Assembly (NCBI RefSeq): GCF_036323495.1 | Contig: NZ_AP028947.1 | Location: 2,232,001 to 2,296,000, forward strand | DNA length: 64,000 nt | From: Limnobacter thiooxidans | GTDB taxonomy: Bacteria; Pseudomonadota; Gammaproteobacteria; Burkholderiales; Burkholderiaceae_B | Reading direction: 5' to 3' | Shown here: positions 43,451 to 51,273 of the stretch, piece by piece | How the letters are laid out: the number at the start of each line of letters is the position of its first letter | How positions within the stretch are numbered: position 1 is the stretch's first letter | Position numbers and translations under genes: made by a program | The notes under the pieces: model-generated | The model's input: the letters and a program-made list of their open reading frames with translations, nothing else | Told to the model about the DNA's origin: nothing | The model's database searches: none

Positions 43451-43951
43451 CTACTGATAATTACCGTAGCGGATGGCTGCCAATAAATCCTCTACTACCC
43501 CTTGCCCCACGACTGTATCGAAATAATCTGCCGGACGCAGTCCACCTAGAGCATCGTTTGCACTGAAAGCCCAATCCCCAAGCCATCTAGCTGCATCAAA
43601 TCCAACAGGATCACCACACTCCTCCACCAAGTTTTGCACCTGACCAATCAATAAATGAATTCCAATAATCTGGTTAGAAAGGCTCTTTTTCTGGCTGGGC
43701 GAACCCCTGGACTTGACGGAATAGACCAACGATAGGGGCACACTTAAACTTTGAGCCAAATCAGCCAGGCTGACCCCCATGGCTTGGGCCGTGTCATAAA
43801 AGTACCCACATGGAACTCCTGCTCTGATCAAACCCACTCTTTCGAACAGAGTGGATTTATAAACTGACCTGAGGTAACTGGAAAAGCTAACAGTTTGAAA
43901 TGATGATTCGGGCAACTGTGACTCCGTGAGAGGGGTGTGCGTTCGATTCAA
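43451..43951 (-). CDS. Xre/MbcA/ParS-type antitoxin without visible RES toxin
   Basis: The 166-aa protein has an N-terminal Xre-like helical part (QAMGVSLADLAQSLSVPLSL) and the C-terminal toxin-binding domain (DUF2384): FDAARWLGDWAFSANDALGG followed by RPADYFDTVVGQGVVEDLLA. Its partner is normally an NAD+-degrading RES-domain toxin immediately downstream. Downstream here is a lipoprotein gene, and no RES frame is seen within 1 kb. It is therefore an orphan antitoxin or the residue of a lost module. Confidence 0.78.
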   Translation of the reverse strand: MNRTHTPLTESQLPESSFQTVSFSSYLRSVYKSTLFERVGLIRAGVPCGYFYDTAQAMGVSLADLAQSLSVPLSLVYSVKSRGSPSQKKSLSNQIIGIHLLIGQVQNLVEECGDPVGFDAARWLGDWAFSANDALGGLRPADYFDTVVGQGVVEDLLAAIRYGNYQ

Positions 43952-43992
43952 TTTATCTCAATTGGATTAAAATTACAGCCCCCAAAACGCGG

Positions 43993-44294
43993 TCTGAATA
44001 CACGGATGAAATACGGGCAGAGAAACAATCAAAAATCGCAAGAATCCATCATTGACAATGCAGTCGATTTGCGAAGCCTGAAGGTCAGTTTCATCTCAAA
44101 GGAATTACCAGGGCATGGAAACTGAGTGCGTGTGCCTAGGGGTGCACCTCAACACGATAGGTCTAAAGCGATCTAAAGGGGCACCCCTGAGAATTACTGG
44201 AAAGCCAGCACTGGCCTAGTGAACGCCCCGATTTATCCCGCTATTTATCGAATTTCACCGCTAGTGATCTCTAAACGAATAAATACTCATAACC
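43993..44294 (+). repeat. Direct repeat A (about 300 bp, last 96 bp perfect)
   Basis: The segment matches 45332-45633 in order. The first part is diverged, and the last 96 bases (44199-44294) are identical to 45538-45633. Both copies end in CTCATAACC, the anticodon-loop sequence of tRNA-fMet. A short plus-strand frame (43937-44125) in the diverged part has no support as a gene. Confidence 0.85.
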
Positions 44295-44309
44295 GATCAA
44301 ATTGAAGGG

Positions 44310-45212
44310 TTATTGAGTACTTGCCGCTGACGTGTTTTGGGACTTGAAGCCCAGAATCATGTCTGTGACCTTGTTTTGAATGTCTTGCCAGTGTTCCAGC
44401 ATTGGGCGGCGGTATTGCACGTTGACCTCTACTGAAACCCCCTGAAACTCCAAGCTAAAGCTGTGCCTGCAAGGCGCTGCTTGATGTTGAGCGGTGCTGC
44501 ATACGATGTAGCTTATGACTTGGCCCTCAGCGTTGCGGGCAATAAACAGATTTGCATCAATGGTTCGCATTTTTTCATCTGCTTGTCCGGTGTTTTTGTT
44601 TACCTTCTGATAAAACTGCAAACCATATTCGCTTTTGGGCTGTTTAACGTAAATGTAGTGGCCCATTTCCACAGCATTGAGCGTGGAATTTGTATCTCGA
44701 TCCAGCCACCCATTCCCGGGGTAGCGCTTGCCAGTGGTGACACCAAAACCCATCCAGTCGGTGTTGTAGATGTTTTTTGACTTTTTGTCTTTCCACATTT
44801 CAGGCCCAGAAAGCGTGGCCATGTCGGGGTAGCGGAACTGCACGCCGAAACTGGTCAGTTTCGATTGATGGGTGCGTTCGGGCACAGGCCCCTCACGTTT
44901 CTGGCCCCAGCCAGGGTCGCCTTCATATTCCACAAACTCGGCTAGGTGGCGGGGTATGGTTACGGGGATGCCACCCAAGTCGCCCACCACGTCTTTGGGG
45001 GTGTACTGGGCTGTTGCCATTTGCATGCCACCAAAGCCGCCAATTGCCCCTTGAACGGCAAGTCCCTAGCCCAACGCAGTTAGCAGCAAGAAAGCGATTG
45101 ACCCCATACACACCAGTGCAATTAGGGCGATGGTCCGACGGCTTTTGCGCCTTGGCGTGGGAGTACTTGCCGTTTGTTGTTTAGTTTTAAACACGAGGTG
45201 TTTTCCTTCCAT
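44310..45212 (-). pseudogene. Membrane-anchored protein interrupted by an amber stop
   Basis: From ATG 45212 the frame reads a basic N-terminus and one membrane segment (TIALIALVCMGSIAFLLLTA), then a TAG at 45066-45068, and then continues in the same frame without another stop to 44310. The downstream part (238 aa from ATG 45026) has a polar, likely periplasmic fold (MATAQYTPKDVVGDLGGIPV, FQGVSVEVNVQYRRP). One nonsense mutation separates anchor and body, and restoring it gives a 300-residue protein. Internal initiation at 45026 might still make an unanchored form. The family is not recognised. It lies inside the 1.34-kb segment between the two direct repeats. Confidence 0.65.
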
Positions 45213-45331
45213 AAAAAACTGGCTTTCGCATCACGCCTCACAATACAGTCTTGTTAAGTAGGCACAAAAATGGTTAAGTTAACCCCATTATTCCGAGGTA
45301 ACTCGATTCTTGCCTCTAATGGAAAAGTTGC

Positions 45332-45633
45332 TCTGAATACACCGACCAAATATGGGCAGACGGCCAATCAAGAGTTGCAGAAATTCATTTATTAAGATGC
45401 TGTCGATTTGCCTAGCCTGAAGGTCAATTCAATCTCATAGAAATTACTAAAGTAAAGAAATCGAGTGCGTGTGCCCAGGGGTGCACCTAAACACGATAGG
45501 TCTAAAGCGGTGTAAAGAGGCACCCCTGCGAGTGACCGGAAAGCCAGCACTGGCCTAGTGAACGCCCCGATTTATCCCGCTATTTATCGAATTTCACCGC
45601 TAGTGATCTCTAAACGAATAAATACTCATAACC
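45332..45633 (+). repeat. Direct repeat B, joined to the tRNA-fMet fragment
   Basis: This is the second copy of repeat A. Its 96-bp identical part (45538-45633) runs without a break into AAGGTCGTAGG and the rest of the tRNA-fMet 3' half. The segment 44295-45633 between the ends of A and B is 1339 bp, the size of one small integrated unit. Confidence 0.85.
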
Positions 45634-45667
45634 AAGGTCGTAGGTTCAAATCCTGCCCCCGCAACCA
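45625..45667 (+). tRNA. 3' fragment of tRNA-fMet (attachment-site remnant)
   Basis: CTCATAACC (anticodon loop with CAT) is followed by AAGGTCG, the T-arm GTAGG-TTCAAAT-CCTGC and the acceptor end CCCCGCA-ACCA. This matches the 3' part of initiator tRNA-Met, with two bases missing in the anticodon stem. The 5' half is absent, so it is not functional. It marks the boundary left by an integrase that crosses over in the anticodon loop. Confidence 0.75.
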
Positions 45668-45678
45668 AATACTCAAGA

Positions 45679-45712
45679 AGGTCAATCGCTTATAAGGTGA
45701 TTGACCTTTTTG
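45679..45712 (+). terminator. Rho-independent terminator after the tRNA fragment
   Basis: AGGTCAATC and GATTGACCT form a nine-bp stem followed by TTTTTGTTTT. It is probably the original terminator of the tRNA-fMet transcript. Confidence 0.75.
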
Positions 45713-45768
45713 TTTTGTGGCTTCCGCACAGCTACTCGTATTAAAGGTGTTCAGCGGATCCGTGGACA

Positions 45769-46008
45769 TCACGGTAAGGTCAGATCCAAACCTAGCATTC
45801 CGCCAACGAAGAAAGTGACGAGCACCAGGCCCAACAGCAGAAGCACAAAGACCACGGCGACCTTTCCGCTCACGCGCAACACTGCGCTCTTTTCCTGCAC
45901 CCTGTTTTTATTTCCTCGATCGTAATGCCATTTAATGGCGAAGAACATGCCCGTACCGAGCACGAGAAGTTTGAACGTGACGAAGACTATCGGCACCCAA
46001 TCCATCAT
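45769..46008 (-). CDS. Small membrane protein (79 aa)
   Basis: The product has two membrane segments (VPIVFVTFKLLVLGTGMFFA and VAVVFVLLLLGLVLVTFFVG) joined by a basic loop (KWHYDRGNKNRVQEK), predicting a cytoplasmic loop. The ATG pair at 46003-46008 has no strong ribosome-binding site. It lies 21 bp downstream of the esterase gene and may be cotranscribed. It is the first gene outside the island on this side. The function is unknown. Confidence 0.58.
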   Translation of the reverse strand: MMDWVPIVFVTFKLLVLGTGMFFAIKWHYDRGNKNRVQEKSAVLRVSGKVAVVFVLLLLGLVLVTFFVGGMLGLDLTLP

Positions 46009-46029
46009 TTTTTACCCTACCCTGCTGTT

Positions 46030-46908
46030 TTATTTCAACTCTGACAGAAAGGTTGAAATTGCTTTGCCAACGAAAGATTCAGCTGACCCCGCATCCTGAT
46101 TCACGGATCGATGTGAACTATCGGGTACAGCCAGAACAGTCGCATTGGATCCGTTCAAATTCAGTTCATTGCCCAAAGCTTCAGATTGGTCACGGGAATC
46201 TTCCCGATCCGCAACGTGAAGTATCAGCCAAGAAGCGACATTGGGTTGCCTTGCGTGCGTGAACGGTGAAAGCGCCTGACGAACTTTGGGATTCAGACCA
46301 AAAGCAGATTCATACATTCTTGTAGCCCATCGGTTTTTCCGACCTGAATTGGCAATTGCATCCATTTGTCGATTGACGTCATAGCCTGCACCGTCCAGCA
46401 AGATCACACCTTTCACGGCCGACATGGGCACACCCGCGGTTTCCAAATAGGATGGATTTGCAGAAACTAGGGCGGCCAAGTGTGCTCCGGCGCTGTGCCC
46501 CATCAACACAATGTTGTTTGAGTCAAACCCCAACTGCGCTGCTTTGTTTCGAAGATAGCCTACCGCGGCGGCCACATCGCTGGCTTGGTCATTGGGAGAC
46601 AGTGCCTGATTTTCTCTGGAACTGCTTTTGGACAAAAGCCGATAGTTGACTGAGGCAAAAGCAAAACCCAGTTGGTGATAGAAAGCGGGTTTATTTCGAG
46701 TCCCAATCGCTTTGTCACCTATCACCCAACCACCACCATGAACAAACACTACCAGTGGTGCTTGGGGTTTGCCGAGCAATGGATAAAAATCGACTTCTTG
46801 TGCTAGGTCTAAACCGTACTTGTATTCAGAGTTCAGTTTTTCCTGTGCAAAGACTGGATTTGTTCCAGTGATCAGGAGAAATATGACAACTGAAATCAAC
46901 TTGCGCAT
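46030..46908 (-). CDS. Exported alpha/beta hydrolase (esterase/lipase, HSL-like)
   Basis: The ATG at 46908 has GGAGG upstream, and the first codon of the longer frame is TTG. The 292-aa product has a signal peptide ending near VFAQ. It shows the oxyanion motif VFVHGGGWVIGD, the nucleophile elbow LMGHSAGAHLAAL, Asp in ILHVADREDSRD and the catalytic His in PDSSHRSVNQD. These are the marks of the HSL/kynurenine formamidase-like esterase group. It hydrolyses carboxyl esters, with the substrate unknown. It is adjacent to a LysR regulator transcribed the same way, with about 80 bp between. Confidence 0.86.
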   Translation of the reverse strand: MRKLISVVIFLLITGTNPVFAQEKLNSEYKYGLDLAQEVDFYPLLGKPQAPLVVFVHGGGWVIGDKAIGTRNKPAFYHQLGFAFASVNYRLLSKSSSRENQALSPNDQASDVAAAVGYLRNKAAQLGFDSNNIVLMGHSAGAHLAALVSANPSYLETAGVPMSAVKGVILLDGAGYDVNRQMDAIANSGRKNRWATRMYESAFGLNPKVRQALSPFTHARQPNVASWLILHVADREDSRDQSEALGNELNLNGSNATVLAVPDSSHRSVNQDAGSAESFVGKAISTFLSELK

Positions 46909-46986
46909 GATCAATTTCCTCCAAGCAAATCAAGTATCAAAGAATTCACTCTACCTGTTATTGATTCCGCAAGCGCGTTTGTATAT

Positions 46987-47901
46987 TCATGACAATCCAC
47001 TTGCTGAATCGTCTTTTTTGAGGGCTTCGACAATCGCATCAAATACCAGCCGCACTCGCGTGGGCACAGGCCCTCGCTGGGGCCGATACACATAAACATC
47101 CCAAGGTGCTGGAGAATCCTCCTCGAGAACGCGGACCAAGCGCCTGGCCTGGACATGGCGCTGTGCAAGGTAATCTGGTAACTGCCCAAAAGCCACACCA
47201 GACAAAACCGCATCACACTCTGCTTCCGGGTCGTCGGTCACGAATGCAAACGGCTCGGGGAGCACACGGCGTTCTTTGCTGAAAAACCAGTGCCAGGGCC
47301 GGCCTGCTCTGTGGTCGATCAGCCCTGTGGTGGGCAAAGCGGCCAGGTCTGTTATTCGCTGGGGAATGCCGTGGTGTTTGATGAGTGACCGGCTGCCATA
47401 AACACCGAAATCCACCGAGCCGACTTTGCGCACGACAAAGCCGTTGTCTTTGAACAGGCCCATGCGAACACCCACATCAATCTGCCCATCGACCACATCG
47501 GCCAGTTCATCGGAAAGCCGAATGTCGATGACAATACCCGGATGAAGGCGTGCCACTTCGTTGAGTGCTGGCAGCACCCTCAACCGGCCAAGACTGCGGG
47601 GAGCCGTGACCCGAACGCGGCCCACCAGTCCGGCAGTGGCCTGTGGCGAGGCAGGTGCAAGCACGGCTTCCAGTTGATCCAGACAGGCTCGCACGCGAGG
47701 CGCCAGTTCAGCCCCGAAGTCAGTGATGTGCACCCTGCGGGTGGTGCGGTGAAAAAGCAATTCACCGTAATGCGCCTCAAGTTCCTGAACGGCGCGGGTG
47801 ACACCTTGCGGGGACATGCCCAAACGTGACGCGGCATCACGAAAGCTTTCTGCCTCTGCCGCAACGCAAAAAATCCTGAGTCGATCTTGAAGATGAAGCA
47901 T
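46987..47901 (-). CDS. LysR-family transcriptional regulator
   Basis: The 304-aa protein has the N-terminal winged HTH (LRIFCVAAEAESFRDAASRL, GMSPQGVTRAVQELEAHYGE, LLFHRTTRRVHITDFG) and a LysR substrate-binding domain (GLVGRVRVTAPRSLGRLRVL, VDVGVRMGLFKDNGFVVRKV). It is divergent from the GlcG-like gene at 48020 and probably controls that gene and the dienelactone hydrolase. A T-N11-A type inverted repeat (47920-47936) lies in the gap. The effector is unknown. Confidence 0.9.
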   Translation of the reverse strand: MLHLQDRLRIFCVAAEAESFRDAASRLGMSPQGVTRAVQELEAHYGELLFHRTTRRVHITDFGAELAPRVRACLDQLEAVLAPASPQATAGLVGRVRVTAPRSLGRLRVLPALNEVARLHPGIVIDIRLSDELADVVDGQIDVGVRMGLFKDNGFVVRKVGSVDFGVYGSRSLIKHHGIPQRITDLAALPTTGLIDHRAGRPWHWFFSKERRVLPEPFAFVTDDPEAECDAVLSGVAFGQLPDYLAQRHVQARRLVRVLEEDSPAPWDVYVYRPQRGPVPTRVRLVFDAIVEALKKDDSASGLS

Positions 47902-47919
47902 GTTATGAACCCTATTTTT

Positions 47920-47936
47920 ATTCCAATAACCGGAAT
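47920..47936. promoter_or_regulatory. LysR-type box between the divergent genes
   Basis: ATTCC-AATAACC-GGAAT is an inverted repeat with T-N11-A geometry, located 19 bp from the regulator start. It is a likely binding site of the adjacent LysR protein. Confidence 0.5.
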
Positions 47937-48019
47937 TCTTAATTCCCTTCTATTCCATATACACGATTAATGATAACTGCGACACTGCGGCCATCGTAAT
48001 CACACCCAAAGGAATCTCC

Positions 48020-48790
48020 ATGACCGCACCTACTCGCTCTGTTGCCTTGACTATTGCTGCGCTGTTGATATCAGCAAGCCTGACTTCGCATGCTGCCTCG
48101 CCTGCTGCTGCGTCTTCAGAATGTGTCACGTTACCAACCCATGCCCAACTGCGCGATGCATTGGTGGCTGCACGCAAGGCCGACAATGCGGGCTTCAACC
48201 TGGACATGTGGGGTGCGGTGGTGTCGCGAAGCGGAACCGTGTGCGCCGTGGCTTTCACTGGCAAGGAATTGGGCGACCAATGGCCAGGAAGCCGCGCTAT
48301 CTCGGCGCAAAAGGCCTACACGGCCAATGCCTTCAGCCTGCCCGGCCTGGCCCTGGCTACAGCAAACCTGTACAGCGCAGTTCAACCAGGCGGCAGCCTG
48401 TTCGGCCTGCAAGAGAGTAACCCGGTCAACGCAGCAGTGGCCATGCAGGGGCCAGTCAAAACCTGGGGTCAGCCCAATGACCCGTTGGTGGGTCAGCACA
48501 TGGGTGGCATCAATGTGTTTGGTGGCGGACTGGCCCTGTATGACAGCAAGGGGACATTGCTGGGTGCAGTGGGCGTGTCGGGCGACAGCTCCTGCGCCGA
48601 CCACGCTATCGCATGGCGTACCCGCAACAACCTCAAGCTTGACCATGTGCCGGGCGGTGTCGGCCCTGGCGGCGTTGATCAAATCGCCTACCAGGGTGAC
48701 TGGAAGCAGCCACATTGTATTCAGGCTGACCAGGAAGACGCAGTAGTGCGCACCTTGCCGGCCACCCGGATCAAACAGATGAGCCGTTGA
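48020..48790 (+). CDS. Exported GlcG/HbpS-family protein
   Basis: The 256-aa product has a signal peptide (LTIAALLISASLTSHAASPA) and a GlcG/HbpS domain: LRDALVAARKADNAGFNLDM, AQKAYTANAFSLP, VFGGGLALYDSKGTLLGAVG and VSGDSSCADHAIAWRTR. Family members bind haem or small ligands and often pair with redox or degradation genes. It is 60 bp upstream of the dienelactone hydrolase gene and probably in one transcript under LysR control. Confidence 0.82.
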   Translation: MTAPTRSVALTIAALLISASLTSHAASPAAASSECVTLPTHAQLRDALVAARKADNAGFNLDMWGAVVSRSGTVCAVAFTGKELGDQWPGSRAISAQKAYTANAFSLPGLALATANLYSAVQPGGSLFGLQESNPVNAAVAMQGPVKTWGQPNDPLVGQHMGGINVFGGGLALYDSKGTLLGAVGVSGDSSCADHAIAWRTRNNLKLDHVPGGVGPGGVDQIAYQGDWKQPHCIQADQEDAVVRTLPATRIKQMSR

Positions 48791-48849
48791 AGAGGTAAAC
48801 TGGTGACCAGCTTGTAGCAACACAGCTTTTAATTATTATTGGAGTACTC

Positions 48850-49752
48850 ATGAAACTGAACGATTACGGACTCAAACCGATCAACTTCAACCATCCCGTT
48901 GAAACGGCGAACAACGACGAAGCCGGATTGTCACGACGTGGCTTTCTGGTCACTTCACTGGCGACGGGCTTTGCGCTAGCATCCAACCCGGTGATGGCTG
49001 ATGCCATTACAACCCCCAGCAAAGGGCTGGTCGCGGGTGAAGTCAGCATCCCGGTTGCCGATGGCAAGATCCCCGCTTACCGCGCCATGCCTGCGGGCCC
49101 CGGAAAATTCCCGGTGATGCTGGTGGTGCAGGAGATTTTCGGCGTGCATGAGCACATCAAGGACATGTGCCGCCGTTACGCCAAGATGGGCTATTACGCG
49201 ATTGCACCGGAAATGTTTGCGCGCCAGGGCGATGTGTCCAAGCTGACAGACATTCAGACCATTCTGTCCCAAGTGGTGTCCAAGGTGCCTGATGCACAGG
49301 TTTGCGCCGACCTAGACGCCACATTGGCTTTTGCCCGTGCCAGTGGCCACGCCGATGCAAAACGGACTGGCTTGGTGGGCTATTGCTGGGGTGGGCGCAC
49401 GGCCTGGGTTTATGCCCGACACAACAGCAAGTTGAACGCAGCTGTTGCCTACTACGGCTTGCTCGAAGGCCTGAAGACGCCCGACCTGCGCCCGGAAGAT
49501 CCGATTGACTTTGCCGGCGAGATCAAGGTACCGGTGCTGGGGCTTTACTCCGGCATTGACGCCTTCGTCAAGCAGGAAACCATCGCCAAGATGCGCGGAC
49601 TAATCAACAAAGGCGGCAGTGGTTCGGAAATCGTGGTGTTCCCGAATGTGGACCATGGCTTCAATGCGGACTATCGCCCCACTTATGACAAGGCTGCTGC
49701 GACCTACGCGCAGAAGCTGGCGAACGACTGGTTCAAGAAATACGGTGTTTGA
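48850..49752 (+). CDS. Tat-exported dienelactone hydrolase family protein
   Basis: The 300-aa protein has a twin-arginine signal (LSRRGFLVTSLATGFALASN) and a dienelactone hydrolase domain with the catalytic Cys in GYCWGGRTAW, Asp in YSGIDAFVK and His in NVDHGFNADY. DLH enzymes hydrolyse lactones such as 4-carboxymethylenebut-2-en-4-olide in chloroaromatic breakdown, but exported members act on other esters. GGAG lies before the ATG. The gene ends before a strong terminator hairpin (49765-49793). It likely works with the GlcG-like protein upstream. Confidence 0.88.
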   Translation: MKLNDYGLKPINFNHPVETANNDEAGLSRRGFLVTSLATGFALASNPVMADAITTPSKGLVAGEVSIPVADGKIPAYRAMPAGPGKFPVMLVVQEIFGVHEHIKDMCRRYAKMGYYAIAPEMFARQGDVSKLTDIQTILSQVVSKVPDAQVCADLDATLAFARASGHADAKRTGLVGYCWGGRTAWVYARHNSKLNAAVAYYGLLEGLKTPDLRPEDPIDFAGEIKVPVLGLYSGIDAFVKQETIAKMRGLINKGGSGSEIVVFPNVDHGFNADYRPTYDKAAATYAQKLANDWFKKYGV

Positions 49753-49764
49753 TTGAATAGACTG

Positions 49765-49793
49765 CAAGGTTCAGGCCACTGGCCTGAACCTTG
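49765..49793 (+). terminator. Hairpin after the dienelactone hydrolase gene
   Basis: CAAGGTTCAGGCC and GGCCTGAACCTTG form 13-bp perfect arms with a three-base loop. No long T-tract follows. Confidence 0.65.
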
Positions 49794-49849
49794 TACTGGT
49801 ACATCAGGAGCACGAGCCCCGTTTCAATTCTTTTTGAGAGGGCGGTAAT

Positions 49850-50137
49850 CACCCAACTCAAATTGGGAAAGTCGACGCTTCATTTCGAAAGTGGACCATG
49901 GCCATGCCGTGCTGTTTCGGCGATGGCGGTCGATGAAGTAAACTTTCAGGACCAATCTGAATGCAATTAGGCTGCCGCGGATTACCTCCATGCAGTGGAT
50001 AAAGATTTGTTGAAGAAGGTGTATGAATTGATCCGGTTTGGTGGATTGACATGCTGAACACACAGCATCACCCTGAATGGATTGAGGAATACGCCGAATC
50101 AGTAACTGACCTAAACATTGCAGGTTTGCGCAAATAA
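49850..50137 (+). pseudogene. Degraded coding remnant
   Basis: Plus-strand fragments in two frames look coding: one reads AAADYLHAVDKDLLKKVYEL and another reads IDPVWWIDMLNTQHHPEWIE before ending at 50137. They are separated by frame changes and stops. I read this as the decayed 3' part of a gene. The minus-strand frame at 49824-50177 looks less protein-like. The family is not recognised. Confidence 0.3.
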
Positions 50138-50199
50138 CGGTGATCAGTCCTTTTGTTTTTGTGCTGAGACAAAACAACTCTGGATCTTTAAACTAAAAC

Positions 50200-50601
50200 A
50201 TGTACATCGGCGAACTCGCAAAAAAGTCTGGTGCCTCCCGAAAGGCCATCTATTTGTATGAGCAATTGGGCTTGATCCAGAAGCCCGTTCGCAAAGGCAA
50301 CTATCGCGTTTATCCCGCACTGGTCGTGGATCAAATTCAAACCATTCGCTGCGCGCAGTCACTTGGCTTCAAGCTCAAGGAACTCGTTGAAACACTGGCA
50401 AACAACACCAATGGCCTGGGTTCCAGCGTGACGTACATGATTGAACAGATTCGACTCAAACGACTGGCGATCGAACTCCAGATTGAATCGGCACAGGCTC
50501 AGATCAAGCTGCTAAACCAGTTTGAGCAACAGTTACGCGATTCTCCAGACACCATGCAGTGCGGGATGCCTGTTGACTCTTCCCCTAGGGGCAAGCTTTA
50601 A
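50200..50601 (+). CDS. MerR-family transcriptional regulator
   Basis: The 133-aa protein has the MerR HTH at its N-terminus (MYIGELAKKSGASRKAIYLY, EQLGLIQKPVRKGNYRVYP) and a dimerising coiled coil (residues about 85-115). No cysteine set for metal binding is evident, so it probably senses an organic or redox signal. The downstream quinone reductase gene starts 29 bp later and is its likely target. The operon arrangement suggests autoregulation. Confidence 0.88.
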   Translation: MYIGELAKKSGASRKAIYLYEQLGLIQKPVRKGNYRVYPALVVDQIQTIRCAQSLGFKLKELVETLANNTNGLGSSVTYMIEQIRLKRLAIELQIESAQAQIKLLNQFEQQLRDSPDTMQCGMPVDSSPRGKL

Positions 50602-50630
50602 GCTCCTTGTTTTCAAAAAGGAAGCGGACA

Positions 50631-51209
50631 ATGGGCAAACGAATTTTGGTGATTCTTGGTCACCCTGCTGAAGAAAGTTTATGTGGCGCTGTTGCGAAAA
50701 CCTACGTGAAGGGGGCACAAGCCGCTGGTCACGAAGTTCGATTGCTCAGTCTGGGCAAGCTTCAGTTTGACCCCATTCTGCATGATGGTTACAACACCAT
50801 TCAGCCTCTTGAACCAGATCTGGTTGCCGCGCAAGACTCGATCGTCTGGGCTGAACACCTTGTGTTTGTCTATCCGATTTGGTGGGGATCGATTCCAGCC
50901 ATACTGAAAGGCTTTTTTGACCGGATTCTTCTGCCCGGATTTGCGTTCAAGTTTCAAAAAGGAGCCTTGATGGCTGACGGTCTGTTGGCCAACAGAACTG
51001 CACACTTGATTGCAACCATGGACACACCACCCTGGTATTACCGATTGGTTTACCGCATGCCTGGGCACAATCAGATGAAGCGAACCATTCTCGAGTTTTG
51101 TGGCATCAAGCCAGTCGCAACGACCAGCTTTGGGCCGGTGAAAAATTCGAGTTTCGCAACTCGGGAAAAATGGCTAGCGCGTACTTACCAACTGGCCCTA
51201 AAAGTTTAA
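50631..51209 (+). CDS. Flavodoxin-fold NAD(P)H:quinone oxidoreductase (KefF/NQO-like)
   Basis: I used the ATG at 50631 (AAAGGAAG upstream). The 192-aa product has the Flavodoxin_2 fold: ILVILGHPAEESLCGAVAKT near the FMN-binding loop, FDPILHDGY, and VFVYPIWWGSIPAILKGFFD. These FMN or FAD enzymes carry out two-electron quinone reduction and protect from oxidative or electrophile stress. The MerR gene directly upstream is a likely regulator. The gene is convergent with ovoA. Confidence 0.86.
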   Translation: MGKRILVILGHPAEESLCGAVAKTYVKGAQAAGHEVRLLSLGKLQFDPILHDGYNTIQPLEPDLVAAQDSIVWAEHLVFVYPIWWGSIPAILKGFFDRILLPGFAFKFQKGALMADGLLANRTAHLIATMDTPPWYYRLVYRMPGHNQMKRTILEFCGIKPVATTSFGPVKNSSFATREKWLARTYQLALKV

Positions 51210-51224
51210 AACGCCAGTGAAGTA

Positions 51225-51253
51225 CCCTGCAACTTATGTCATGAAATGCAGGG
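51225..51253. terminator. Possible bidirectional terminator between convergent genes
   Basis: CCCTGCA and TGCAGGG form a seven-bp stem with a 15-base loop between the quinone reductase stop and the ovoA stop. No T-tract follows. Confidence 0.35.
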
Positions 51254-51273
51254 CTTGCCCTAAGCCAAACTCA

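Larger units (their letters stand above)
45213..45768. other. Island end region without a gene
   Basis: The stretch contains direct repeat B, the tRNA-fMet 3' fragment and its terminator. The short plus-strand frame at 45701-45925 overlaps the convergent 45769 gene and is a shadow. Confidence 0.5.

Noticed and set aside
48090..48823. Long alternative frames (218 and 230 codons) over the GlcG-like gene
   Set aside because: The GlcG/HbpS frame has a signal peptide and family motifs; the others are Trp/Cys-rich shadows.
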